A stretch of 64,000 bases of DNA from Pseudocercospora fijiensis CIRAD86 (taxonomy: Eukaryota; Ascomycota; Dothideomycetes; Mycosphaerellales; Mycosphaerellaceae): NCBI RefSeq assembly GCF_000340215.1, contig NW_006921532.1, forward strand, positions 11,323,501-11,387,500. Direction: 5' to 3'. Positions 22,613-34,375 of this stretch are shown in pieces; position 1 is the stretch's first letter, and each line of letters opens with the position of its first letter. The notes under the pieces are model-generated. The model had not been told where the DNA came from, ran no database searches, and saw nothing but the letters and a program-made list of their open reading frames with translations. Both the position numbers and the translations under genes were made by a program.

Positions 22613-22786
22613 TACGTAGATGCTAGATATAAGACCTAATAGGTTCGATAAAGAGCTAGGTCTATCTACGTAAATCCGAATGGTTTTATACGGTACGCTA
22701 AGCGCTACGCGCTAAGTAGTAGGTTAGAGTCGCGTAGGCCAAATACCTAAGGCTAGCGCTTCCTACCTAGGGCGTAGCCCTTTACA
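22613..22786 (-). repeat. 5' LTR of the second gypsy element
   Basis: Partner of 16,027-16,208. It retains the canonical TG start on the minus strand (TGTAAAGGGC), which the left copy has lost to TA. Confidence 0.85.
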
Positions 22787-24904
22787 TATACTATAGCTAT
22801 AGACTTAGGCCTCTAGAAGTAGCGATTTAGAATCGCTAGGAAGGAGGACATTAAATATATTAATATTAGCGAGTGCCCTAACGACATTAGGGTCCTATTT
22901 ATTAGCACCCTTATACCTACCTCCGCCTTAGCGGATCTAACTACCGACCTACTCGGTAGTAATAACAATAAACCCGTACCCCTAATAGTATAGACCCTAA
23001 TTAGCTCGCTCGTATACCTTAGACTATCCGAGAGACCTATATTAAGGTATTTAAACACTACCTAGCATCGACATTGCCTATGTTTAAAGACACGGATTAT
23101 AAGATTAATATTATAGAGAGCAAGGAGGTCCCTTTTAGTCCCCTCTATAACCTTAGTAAGAGAGAGCTTGCTATATTGCGTAAATACCTAGATAAGAACC
23201 TAGCTAATAGTCGAATTTAGTATAGCAATAGCCCTGCTAGTACACTAATCCTGTTTGTTCTAAAGAAGGATAGCAGCCTACGCCTATATATTAATTACCG
23301 TAGACTTAATACTGTTACTATTAAAGACCGCTATCTACTTCCGCTTATTAATAAGACCCTCGATCGCCTTTCTAGTACCTACTACTATACTATATTAGAC
23401 ATTAAGGACGCCTATTACCGTATCTGTATTCGTAAGGGCGATAAATAGAAGACGGCCTTCCGTACTCGCTATAGCTATTTCGAGTACTTAGTTATGCTAT
23501 TCGGCTTAGCTAATGCCCCTATAACATTCTAGTCCTATATTAATCGGGCCCTTTCGGGCCTATTAGATTATCTCTATATAGTTTATCTAGATAATATCCT
23601 AGTCTATACCTATTTACCTAATATTATAGAACACTAGGCTATAGTACGTAAGGTACTCGATCGCCTAAGGGCCTATAGCCTATACCGCAAGCCTTCTAAA
23701 TGTACCTTTGCTGCTAAAGAGGTAGCCTTCCTTAGCTTCCTCGTATTAACCGAGGGTGTTAAGGCTAATCCTAATCGAATTAAGACTATTACTAAGTAGC
23801 TAATACCTACTAGTATTAAGGAGCTTTAATCGTTTCTCGGCTTCGCTAATTTCTATCGTCGCTTTATTAAAAGCTATTTATAGTATATAATGCCCCTAAC
23901 CAAGCTTACTAAAACTAAGGCTAACCTAACTAGAGAGTTCAAATAGACTAATAGAGCACAAGCCGCTTTTAACGGTCTAAAGCAACGCTTTACTAAAGTC
24001 CCCTTATTATACTATTTCGTACTAAGTAAGCAGATCCGAATTGAGACTAACGCTTTACAGTTCGCTATATCGGCTATTATATTGTAGCAATTAGATAATA
24101 ACTGTTACTAGTACCCGATTGCCTTCTTTTTACGGAAGATAATTGATACTAAGCGTCGCTACGAGACCTGCGAGTAAGAGCTCCTAGCTGTTATCGAGGC
24201 CTTTAGGTATTAGAGGCACTACCTCGATAGGGCTTGATATGTAATACAGGTCTGTGCGGACTGTAGCAACCTCTATAGCATTACTAAGGTTACTAGGGTT
24301 ATAGGTCGATAGGCTAGATAGGCTGTCTACCTCGCTAGGTTTAATTGTAATATATTATATCGGCTAGGCGTAAGTAACCCTACTAATAGCCTATCGAGGC
24401 GACCTAATTACGATAGCGAGACTTATTAATCCATTAATTCTCTGTTTCTAACCCTATAGTATAAGATTGCTATAGCCCGTATTATTAATAAGTAAGCGTA
24501 GGATAAGCGGCTTACCGGACTCCGCGACGGCTTAAAGCACATTAATGCTCTTGCTATACTAACAGCACGCACTAAGGCAAGGGCTAAGGATACAGACAGG
24601 AGAAGTTACAACAACTCCCTAGTCGATATCGCTATATATAGTAATAGCGATTAGGGTACTAATACAGTTAATCCGGCTACTAGTACTACTAGATACATAT
24701 AGTACGTACTACGTAAGACAGCGAGGGTGCTATTAAGCGAACTTATAGAAGGGGATAGACGAGCGTTTATAGATAAGCTATTACGTACTTAGTAAAGGGA
24801 CGCTTTTGCTACGGCTCGTATAGATTAGCTTAGAAGTGGCCGTAAGACTAGATCTAGTAAGAATTAGTCGATTAATGCTAATAGCTATTTGCGCTGTAAG
24901 GGTA
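22787..24904 (+). pseudogene. Reverse transcriptase and RNase H of host gypsy
   Basis: After the second insertion the host pol continues. RT blocks are readable: FVLKKD and INYR.LN (about 23,245-23,310), DIKDAYYRI (about 23,398-23,425), LFGLANAP (about 23,500-23,520) and the catalytic box YLDN at about 23,584-23,595. In that box the second Asp codon is GAT-to-AAT, the change RIP makes in a TpG context. RNase H follows with the 'RYETCE-ELLAVIEA' segment (about 24,155-24,205). Many TAG/TAA codons. The frame runs into the start of integrase and is cut at 24,909 by the third insertion. Confidence 0.85.
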
Positions 24905-24909
24905 GGCTC

Positions 24910-25619
24910 TGTAAGGGTTAGTAGCTAAGCAGTGAGAATGTGTACGAAACTTTGAACTAAACTAAAGGGAGTACTAAATTAATATAGCTACTATCTATAT
25001 AAGACGAACTGCGAAGAAAGGAAGAAGGGTACCTTAGAGGGAGAGCCCCTTCCTTAGTATTCCGCCCTGCGGCCGTCTAGCGCGTCCGACGCGTAAGCGC
25101 AAGTACGTATATCCTACTTGTCCGCTGTCTCGTAGCGCCTTTGTCTCCTAGCTAACTAGCGTAGCGCGCGTATGCGAACTCGTTTAACCGCTCTTAAGCA
25201 AACATGTTTCTCCTAGCTCTTCCCTACCTTCCGGTTCCTTCCTACTACTCGGATCTGTCCTACGACTCTGTATGTCTCGCTTACTATCGTCTGTATATAC
25301 GTACGCGTAGTTTGGTATAGTCCCGTCGTTCGTATATTAATATATAACGTATTGTTCTACTATATACGGCCTCCGCGGGAGTCCCTAAGATGTTACGTTA
25401 TACGGCTAAGTAGGCGACCTAGGCGTACTAGGCGTACTGGGCGTACTAGGCGTATTAGGCGTACTAGGCGTACTAGGCGTACTAGGCGTACTAGGCTAAC
25501 TAGGCGACCTGCTTCGCTAGGGGCCCCTACTACTAAGGCAACTTAAATCCGATATTACTTTATAGTATAGCGGCTAGCTTATAGGACTTGTCGGTGCTTT
25601 CTAGGTAGCTACTATAATA
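24910..25619 (-). repeat. 3' LTR of the third gypsy element, with internal 9-bp minisatellite
   Basis: Copy of 30,925-31,634, same length. It contains eight to ten GGCGTACTA units at about 25,422-25,497, which give Arg-rich spurious open frames in both LTRs. Its start keeps TG (24,910) while the other copy reads TA. Confidence 0.92.
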
Positions 25620-25739
25620 GTAGCCCCCCCCTCGTTCTACGCGGAGTTCCTACGACGCTAAAGGAGGTCCGTATACAATAGGTGCTAGTATTCTTGTCCT
25701 AGTTCGGGTCGGAGACCTTAATCTAAATTCTATTCGTAC

Positions 25740-28700
25740 GCTTCTCGGAGAAAATATTCCGGGACAGCTCCTTCTATTGTTATATAGTCGGTATAGTCTC
25801 GTAGGAATTCCTCGATTGCTTCGCGGGCGAAGATAATATAGCGTAGAGGTTCCTAGGTCGTATCCTCGTCTAAGTACCCCTCCTATTGTACCTCTCCCTA
25901 TAGCCCGGGAGGGTTGAGATTTCCGAAATTTGTATTGCTAAAGCTCTATCCGATAATCGCCCGCACTATGCCTAAGGTAGATTCCGGCTCGTCTTCGGTT
26001 TAATCGGTAGCCTCGGTAGCTTCCGGCATCGGCGGGATGTCTTCGGGGTCCGCGATTTCTCCGGCGGTTCTTAGGTTAATAACGTATTTAACCGGGTAAA
26101 TGTTAAGATTTTCTAGGAGATCTAGTTCGTATACGTGTATACCGATTTTCTTTATAATTCGGAAGGGTCCTAGATTTTTCTAGTCGAGCTTTTTCGAAGG
26201 TCGGTTAGTTCTAATATATCGTAAGTCGAGGTAGACGTAATCTCCGACCTAGTAATCTAGCGCGGCGCGTCTACGCTAATTAGCGTAGTGCTCGTATACT
26301 TCTTAGGCATACCTTATCTCGTCCTAGAGCTCTTAGTAGGTCTAGGCTATTTAAAGAGCGAAGGCATCGGCGTCTCTTTCCGGATCGTTTACCGGGGGCT
26401 CTAGTTCGATCTCTATCGGTTCTATACCGGTTCGAGGGTAAAATCTAGTAGAGGCGTAGAACGGCGTAGTCTAAGTTATAGCCGACTCCTAATTGTTAAT
26501 AGCAAATTTAATAGAAGGCGTTAATCTTAGCTAGTCGTTTTAGTAGTAATTGTAGAAGCACCTAATAATTTGCTCGATCTGCGCGTTAGCGCGTTCGGTT
26601 TACCCGTCGGTCTGCGGGTAGTAAGCCGTTAAAAGGCGCGCTTGAATTTTCAATCGTTTATAGAGGCGCTTCTAGAAACGGGCAACGAAATTCGGGCCGC
26701 GATTAGATACAATTGATTTAGGTAGGCCTATATCTTTCTATACGTCCCGGTAGAAGACCTAAGCCGTATTCTTTACGGTTAGGCTGCGGGCATTTAATAC
26801 CTTCTTACGTTTCGTAAGGCGGCAAACTACGACTAGCATATTTTGAAACTAGAGGCCGTTAAAGTCGGATCCTTTCGGTAGGCCTATAATAAAATCTATT
26901 GAAATGTGTTACTATAGTCGTAGAGGGACTTTAAGAGGTTTTAGCAGCCCTTGCGGCTTACGCGTATCTGCTTTCGCTCTGCGGTATACTACGTAGTTCT
27001 TAACGAATCGGTCGATATCCCGGTATAGATTAGGCTAGTAGTACTACTTCCGGAGCTAAGACAACATCTTAGCTCGACCGGGATATACTATTCCGAGAGG
27101 GTTGTAAGCGGAACGCATAATCTAGTCGCGTAAATCTTCGAAATCGGGGACGTAGAGGGCATTTCTAAATGTTGTACGGGGTGCTCGCGGTAGAGTTCTA
27201 CGGAGCTCGTACTCCGAGAGAGAAATATTCTCGTATAACCGCTCCTCGTTCTATAAAGCTTAAATTAGACCTTTAGTAAAAGCGTCTTCGGCGTATACTA
27301 TCGTAAGCTACTATTCGAGCTAGGTAGGTTCGAGGAGGTCCTATACTTCCTCTTCGCTTTCCTAGTCGCTATCTAAGCTTTCTAAACTCGTATCTTCGTC
27401 GTCCGAGCTATCGTCGTCTCCGAGAAAGGCGGGAGCGGCTATTAGTACAAAGGATACTACGAGAGGCTCTAGGCCGGTAAAGTCGTCTCCGAGGAGCTCG
27501 TATAGTTCCTAGCTAAGGTTGTGCTCCTTAAGGATAGACTGTTCTTTACGCTACGGACCTCGATCTAAAGGCGAGTCTCCGTTACGCCTCGTAAGTGCGT
27601 CGGCCTATAAGTTTGCTTTGCCGGGCATATACTAAATAACGAAGTTAAACCGGGAAAGAAACTCACTCTAGCGTACCTGCCTACGGCTAAGGATTTTGCT
27701 CTTAAGAAAGTAGATAAGGTTCTTATAATCCGAGCTAACCTAGATCGGTAACTTAGAACCTTCGAGTTCCGGACGCTATTCTTCGAAAGCCTTAACGATT
27801 GCGAGGAGCTCCTTATCGTAGATATCGTAATTGTATTCCGCGGAGGACATTTTCTTAGAGAGGTAGGCTACGGGCAGCTACGCATCTTCCGGGGTCGTTC
27901 GTTAAAGGAGAACGGCGCTAGTTATACCGTCGGAAGCATCGGTTTCTAGGCGCGTTTCTTTATCGAAGTCGAAGTACTATAGGATCGGTACGGTCGTAAA
28001 ACTTTACCGTAACTAGTCGAAGGCTTCTTAATAGGCCGGTAACTATTCAAATTTAACGTCTTTCCGCGTAAGTACCGTAAGTAGGCGGGCGATTCCGCTA
28101 AAATTCCGTATAAATCTCCGGTAGAAGTTAGCAAAACCGAGGAAGCCCTAGACTTCTTTTACGTTTCGTAGCACTCCCTAGTTTAGAACGGCTTCGATCT
28201 TGCCGGGATCTATTCGAATACCTTCTAAAGAGATAATAAGGCCGAGGAATTTTACCTCTTGCTTATAGAATTCGCACTTATCGATGTCGATATATAGTCT
28301 AGCTTCTACGAGTTTCTCAAGTACCTTTTCGATGTGTTCGTAGTATTCCGCTTTCGTTTTGCTATAAATTAGGATATCGTCTATATACGCCGAGACGAAG
28401 GCGTCTAGGAATTCTTTAAGTATATCGTTAATATATAATTAGAACGTGCTAGGTCCGTTATAGAGCCCGAACGGCAAGACTAGGTATTCAAAAAGGCCGT
28501 AACGGGTTCGGAAGGCTATTAACTATTCGTCTCCCTCGGTAATACGGATCGCGTTAAAGGCGGCGATTACGTCGAGCTTAGTAAACTAGCGAGCCTTCGA
28601 AAGGCATTCGAGCGTTTCGTTTACGAGAGGGATTAGGTAGCGGTTCTTTTTCGTTAACGCGTTAAGGCCCCGGTAGTCTACGTAGAAACGGAGACCTCCG

Positions 28701-30900
28701 CCGGGTTTCCGGGCAAATATAACTAGTACGGCTGCTTCGGAGGAACTAGGGCGGATAAAGCCCTTTTATAGGTTGTCTTCGAGGTATTTCTTTAGTACGA
28801 GGAGCTTATCTCGAGACATCGAGTAGAGAGGGCCGTATAGCGGCGGCTTGCCGTCGATTAGCTCGATTTTATAGTCGACACCTAGCCGGTACGGTAGTAG
28901 AATGTCGGCGTTCTTCTTCGAAAACTAGTAGAGTCGGTACTAATACTCCTTCGGTAGTTTCGTTCTTAGATCCGTTAGTTCTTCGTCGAACTTTCGGATA
29001 GCCTTCTCGATATCCTATATTGTTATAGCGAAGATCTAAGTGCGTTTGTCGCGGGCAAGACGCGAGAAGGCAGCCGCGCTAATAGCGAATACGGTACGAT
29101 CTCGGGGAGTATCGGAGGTAGAACTAGATTCGTTAAAGCAGTGCTTAGCGTAATGCTTGCTCGTAAAGGATAGAGATTCGGAGGCCTAGTCGATAACCGG
29201 GTTATACTTTTTAAGCTAAGGAAGACTAAGAATAACGGGGTAAGTCTTCGGGAGTTTCGTAAGGAAAAACATAATGTATTCGGTATACGGGCCGATAGTA
29301 ATAGATAAGTAGCAGATCTAGGTTACCTTGCCGGCGGCCGCGGTCGTACCGTTAAACATTTCCAACTCCCGAGCGTATATAAGGTCTTAGAACGTTAAGC
29401 CGAGCTCTCTCGCATAGTCGTAATCTATAAACGAGTAGCCGGTTACGCTGTTATTAATAAGAGCTATAGTTTTCAATAATTTCTTTTGATTTCCTATTAA
29501 AGTTTCTACTACGAAAGGCTAGTAGACTAACTCTTTCTCTATAGCCGAGCTAGAGAAAGGGAAGGTAGTAGCAGATACTCTTAGTTTTAGAACGAATGAA
29601 CCTTATAAGCGACTATATATAAGGTTTAAGCTTTTCCCTAGCCGCTCGGAGTAGCGCTAGCTAGTAAAGGCGTATCTAGAGTCGTAACATTCGCGGCGGC
29701 GACTCGCTATATCGTTAGCGTATTTAGCCGGCCGACGAGAGACGGGCAGAGGCGAGCAATATATCCTTTTACTCCGTAGTAGATGCATTCTCCTACCGTA
29801 CGGCGACGCTGCTTCTCTTCTTCCGAAAGCTTACTATTTACTAGGGGCGCGCGTAGACGGGCGCCGAGCGAGGCAGCGCTTAAATCTATCGGATCGGCGG
29901 TAGGCTAGGCGCCTAGCGGTATTAGGGCTATAGCCGGAGCTAGTACTAAAGCCGGCGTCTAAGCTATCTATAACTTCGACGGTAGCGTAGCGAACGGCGA
30001 CGTAAAGCGACCGGCATTCGTACGGGCGCCTCCGCGGTTAGCGATAATTTTCGCGAAGTTTCGAGTCGTATTATCGATTCGCGTAAGTAAGGCGTATAGT
30101 TCGGTAATGTTTAGATTCTCCGTATCCTTATCGCGGACTTATAGCATTATTTCTTCGCTAAGGCCGCGTACTAAGATCTATTTAGCGACGTCCGGGGGGT
30201 ATTCGGCGTACCTAATCTCGTATTAGAAGGCGGCATAGTACTCTTAGTAGGTCTTGTTTACTTGCTTAAGTTTGTCTAAGTTTAGGCGCGCAGTTTACTT
30301 ACAGTCGGGGTCGCCGAAACTAGCGTCGAGAGCCTTCTAGATAGTAGCCGTTATAGTTGTTTCTATATTTTCTAAGAGGCTGCGGTAGGAATCGAGGGCG
30401 GAGCTACTAAGCAGAGAAAACATAAATCCGGTCTTTGAAGCTTTAGTCGGATAGTAGTCGGCGTTAGCGAGAAAGCGGATCTTAACCTATATCTTGAATT
30501 CTTCGTATACTTTACGCTTGCCGGTAAAGCGTTCGGGGTCGCTTAGCTTCTTACTCTTGTTCGAAGTAGGTATAAATAGGTAAGAAGCGGGTACCGCGGC
30601 GCCTAGGCGAGTAGAGGCGAGCTACGACTAGAGGCGGCCTACCTCGTCTTCTTTTTCCGCGATAGAAGTATTCGCGTCGCTAAGAGCCGTACTAAGGCTA
30701 GTACGGGAGACCGAGAGGAAACGAGTAGTATCTTTATAAGCCTTAAGCAGGTTAACGAGCAGTTCCGGGTCGGTAGCGTAGGCGTAATCTAGCTATTCGC
30801 GCGTAGCGGGGATTTCATTCTATACTAAGCTTGAAAAATCGGGTACGTCGTTAGGTCTTGTGTTTTAAATCTATTCGTTAGGCGTGTCTATCTTAATAGA
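25740..30900 (-). pseudogene. gag-pol with chromodomain of the third gypsy element (RIP-mutated)
   Basis: Minus-strand reading. A zinc knuckle is near 29,745-29,805 (C, Y, Y for His, C pattern). The RT catalytic box AYIDDILIY is near 28,365-28,400, with the RT region at about 28,200-28,900, RNase H near 27,700-27,900 and integrase at about 26,400-27,100. At about 25,780-25,900 the frame ends with a chromodomain-like 'EGYLDEDTT-EPL...EAIEEFL' succession. Chromodomains target integration to heterochromatin. There are numerous stops, although several 60-90-codon stretches stay open, so it may be less mutated than the second element. Confidence 0.78.
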
Positions 30901-30924
30901 GGCGTTTTTTAAGGCAGTTCGTAA

Positions 30925-31634
30925 TATAAGGGTTAGTAGCTAAGTAGTAAGAATGTATACGAAACTTTAAACTAAACTAAAGGGAGTACTAAATCAATAT
31001 AGCTGCTATCTATATAAGACGAACTGCGAAGAAAGAAAGAAGGATGCCTTAGAGGGAGAGCCCCTTCCTTAGTATTCCGCCCTACGGCCGTCTAGCGCGT
31101 CCGACGCGTAAGCGTAAGTACGTATATCCTACTTGTCCGCTGTCTCGTAGCGCCTTTGTCTCCTAGCTAACTAGCGTAGCGCGCGTATGCGAACTCGTTT
31201 AACCGCTCTTAAGCAAATATATTTCTCCTAGCTCTTCCCTGCCTTCCGGTTCCTTCCTACTACTCGGATCTGTCCTACGACTCTATATGTCTCGCTTGCT
31301 ATCGTCCGTATATACGTGCGCGTAGTTTAGTGCAGTCCCGTCGTTCGTATATTAATATATAACGTATTGTTCTGCTGTATACGGCCTCCGCGGGAGTCCC
31401 TAAGATGTTACGTTATACGGCTAAGTAGGCGACCTAGGCGTACTAGGCGTACTAGGCGTACTAGGCGTATTAGGCGTACTAGGCGTACTAGGCGTACTAG
31501 GCGTACTAGGCTAACTGGGCGACCTGCTTCGCTAGGGGCCCCTGCTGCTAAGGCAACTCAAATCCGACATCACTTTATAGTATAGCGGCTAGCTTATAGG
31601 ACTTGTCGGTGCTTTCTAGGCAGCTACTATAACA
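30925..31634 (-). repeat. 5' LTR of the third gypsy element
   Basis: Partner of 24,910-25,619 with the same 9-bp minisatellite (about 31,432-31,510). Its terminal bases AACA directly abut the GGCTC duplication. Confidence 0.92.
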
Positions 31635-31639
31635 GGCTC

Positions 31640-33032
31640 TATATCCCTGCCGAGTATTCGATCCGATAAGAGCTTCTTAAGCGACACTATAATAGTAAGC
31701 TTGCCGGTTACTATAGTATAGAGAGGTCGTATAAGCTACTATCGCGTATATACTACTAGCCAAATAGTAAACGGGACACAAAAGAATACGTTAACACGTG
31801 TGCTATATATTAACGTATTAAGGCACTAAAGCATTAGCCTTTTAGCGAGTTGTCTTTACTACTAATCCCTAATAAGCTATTTGCAGAGCTTATAATAGAT
31901 TTTATTATAGGTCTTCCCCCTACTAAACGAAGAGGAAGCAGAGACGTCTTTAACGCTATACTAGTCGTTATAGACCGATTTACTAAGGGTGCTCGCTATA
32001 TTCCTGCTCGGAAGGATTAGACAGCTATTAATATAGCTAAAGCACTATAGAACAATATCTTCTATAGCTATTAGGGAACCCCTAAAGGGATAGTCTCCGA
32101 CCGAGGCTCGACATTTATATCTTATTATTAGAGCGAGATATGCCTATAGCTAAGACTTAAGCATCGGCTATCTATAGCCTTCTATCTATAAACAGATAGC
32201 TAAACCGAGAGGCAAAATGCTGCCCTATAGCAGTACCTACGTAGCTATATTAATAAGAACCCTAACGACTAGGTTAACCTCCTATAACTAGCTAAATTCG
32301 TGTATAATAACAGTGTCTACTTATTAACTAAGGTCTCGCTATATATAGCTATAATAGCCTAGAACGCTGCTGTACTATAAGACCCCTTGTCGCTCGAGGC
32401 CGAGCGTAAGGAAAGGGAAGCGTATTAAGTACCAACCCCTAAGATACTAGCGGCTATTAAGAGGGTTCAAAAGATACGAGAAATTCACGCTAAGATAGCT
32501 AACAAACTAGCAAAGGCCTAGGCCTATTAGAAGGCCTACTATAATAAACACTACCTTCTAATAACCTTCCGGAAGGGCGATATAGTTATACTTAGTACGA
32601 AGAACCTACGTATCCGCAAATACCCCTCGCCCGATAGTAAAACAAGGCCTAAACTCGCACTAAGGTATATTAGCCCTTTCCGTATCCGAGAACCTAGGGG
32701 TACCTAGGCCTATTAACTATAGCTTCTACCTTATTACACTATCTATAACACCTTCTATATATCCCTCCTTAAGCCGTACTACCTACGCGAAGGGGATAAA
32801 GCGCCTACTAAATCTAAGGACATACTAGCTAATAGCGAAGAGCTATAGTCTATAGAACGTATTCTAAAGCACCGGACTAGACAAGGCAAGAAGGAATACC
32901 TCTTAAGATAGTAGGGCTATTTACCTAAATAGGACTCGTAGGAGGCTAAAGACTCCTTCGAGGATATAGCCGAGTTATTAGATAAGTATTAGACTAGCGT
33001 AAAGAACAAGAAGAAGGCTAAAAGCTCGTAAT
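31640..33032 (+). pseudogene. Integrase and chromodomain of host gypsy
   Basis: The host frame resumes with an integrase N-terminal (HHCC-like) region at about 31,640-31,760. The catalytic core has VVIDRF (first Asp, about 31,960-31,985) and a VSDRGSTF-like second Asp region (about 32,090-32,120). After an SH3-like region (about 32,570-32,790), a chromodomain reads at about 32,840-32,995 with an EYLLR-GY core and a following acidic helix. It ends with a Lys-rich tail and a stop at about 33,030. Gln/Trp codons are changed to TAG throughout. Confidence 0.85.
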
Positions 33033-34177
33033 ATTACTAAGGCTTAGGATTAATAGCACCCCCGGGGTACTATTAGCTAACTAATTAAAGGCCGGCAAAC
33101 TAGGACAATAAGACTATACTAGGCGCGCTACGACGCGTTAATTAGTCGCTGCTCTTTTAAGGGCTCTACCTCTTGTTTATTTATTTCTAGAGCCTCGAAG
33201 CCTAGGCAATTAGCGGCGCGCGCGCGTATAAATAACGGTAATAAAGATAATAGTATCGCGCTACGAGCTAGCAGTATATTAGTAGCCGATACGGCTATAT
33301 TAGTAACGGTATTACGGAGTGTATTGCTAGTTAAAGCATTGCTAGTTAGAAAAGGAAATAAAGGACAAGGTAAAGTTAGCGCTAAGACGGCTAGCGCCGC
33401 TATTACTAACATTACCTACTCGCCGCTATTGCTAACCTTACTTGTTATCGCTACTATACCTATAAAAACAATCTTACCTATACTGCGCTAACTAAGTTAA
33501 AAGATTAAGTTAATAGACTAACTAAGGGCAAAACTATAGAGCTAAGTTAGCTAGGGTCGATCTTGCGGATAATAGGTTACTCCTCGATCTTTCCGACCCT
33601 TTAAGCGAGGCGAACCTTAACTATTATACTTATAATAGCCTTTACTTATAGAAACTAGACGAACTGTGTTTTTTAAAAAGATAAGATAAGATTAACAATT
33701 AAAGGCTACTAAACCTAACTAATTAAGGCTAGCGAAACTACGATAGTAAATAATAGCCCTTATAATAATAAGAACAATCCCTTAGAAGCGGATAAACCCT
33801 CGGAAGCGGACATTTCTAGGTCTTTTAGAGTAGACGCAAAGAACTCGGGCAACCTTACTTAGAACGGGGGCAGTGCTATAATACCCCGTATACCTACCTA
33901 TTATAGTAGGGAAGGTACGCTCGTATTATAATTAGTTACTAGCCTTTAATTTATATAGCTATATAACCCCTTATTACTATAAGCGATAGTAATAGCGCAG
34001 TTAGAAGTTAGACATTGTCGGAAGTAAGGTTTAGATAGAATAATATAATTAGTTAGTTAAGCGTTTAATTTAGCTTAGGAGCGAGTTAGTTATTAGACCT
34101 ACTAAGTTAGTAGTAATAGAGGTTAAGATTAGAATATAGACCGGCTACGAGGGCGCGGCCTTTAGAAGGGAAGCGTA
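33033..34177. other. 3' untranslated part of host gypsy
   Basis: No domain recognised. A minus-strand open frame of 94 codons at 33,128-33,412 is Leu/Ala-rich and looks like chance. The purine-rich agaagggaag just before 34,178 is in the right place for a polypurine tract. Confidence 0.55.
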
Positions 34178-34375
34178 TATTAGGACTAAAGAGGTTATAC
34201 GTAATTAGTATATAACTAGGCTCGAGTAAAGCTAGGGTCTTAATGCCTTAGGCAGGGCTTAGCGCTTAGTAATAGGCTAACTCTCCTACCTTCCTCCCTC
34301 TCCTCCTAGATCCTTATTAAATACTACTTATACCTACTACTACCCTATCTACCTACTAATACAACCCTTCTTATA
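34178..34375 (+). repeat. 3' LTR of the host gypsy element (198 bp)
   Basis: Partner of 1,692-1,889. It is followed immediately by TCTAG (34,376-34,380), the second copy of the target-site duplication. Confidence 0.9.

Larger units (their letters stand above)
16027..22786 (-). mobile_element. Minus-strand Ty3/gypsy element with ~180-bp LTRs
   Basis: Bounded by direct repeats 16,027-16,208 and 22,613-22,786 (182 and 174 bp; the left copy has an extra cgccgctt). On the minus strand it starts TGTAAAGGGC (right copy) and ends CTACGTA. A purine-rich tract (ggggaggaggacagggg, minus strand) abuts the 3' LTR at 16,212-16,230. The order on the minus strand is gag with knuckle, protease, RT with YIDD, then RNase H and integrase. 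No matching target duplication is visible: the flanks are gcgcg on the left and tatac on the right. It interrupts the host gypsy between protease and RT and is heavily RIP-mutated. Confidence 0.85.
24910..31634 (-). mobile_element. Minus-strand Ty3/gypsy chromovirus with 710-bp LTRs
   Basis: Two 710-bp direct repeats (24,910-25,619 and 30,925-31,634) flank a 5.3-kb interior. The target duplication GGCTC is intact at 24,905-24,909 and 31,635-31,639. The outer ends read TG...CA. A run of seven C's at 25,624-25,630 (G's on the minus strand) forms the polypurine tract beside the 3' LTR. The interior on the minus strand holds gag with a CCHC-like knuckle, protease, RT, RNase H, integrase and a chromodomain-like C-terminus. 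It sits in the integrase of the host element: the host frame reads straight across when it is removed. Confidence 0.92.
1692..34375 (+). mobile_element. Ty3/gypsy chromovirus (host element) carrying three nested insertions
   Basis: A complete LTR retrotransposon on the plus strand. It is bounded by two 198-bp direct repeats (1,692-1,889 and 34,178-34,375) and a 5-bp target-site duplication TCTAG (1,687-1,691 and 34,376-34,380). Reading order is gag, CCHC knuckle, protease, reverse transcriptase, RNase H, integrase and chromodomain, as in fungal chromoviruses. Three insertions split it: 2,472-14,503 in gag, 16,027-22,786 between protease and RT, and 24,910-31,634 at the start of integrase. Subtracting them leaves about 7.2 kb, a normal gypsy length. 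Every domain carries many TAG/TAA codons where Gln or Trp is expected, so the element is dead by RIP. Confidence 0.9.

Noticed and set aside
25352..25546. Arg/Thr-rich open frame, with a twin at 31,367-31,585
   Set aside because: It is the 9-bp minisatellite of the two LTRs read in one frame, not a gene.
33128..33412. 94-codon minus-strand open frame, Leu/Ala-rich
   Set aside because: Lies in the 3' part of the RIP-mutated gypsy element, has no domain, and low stop density on one strand is expected by chance there.
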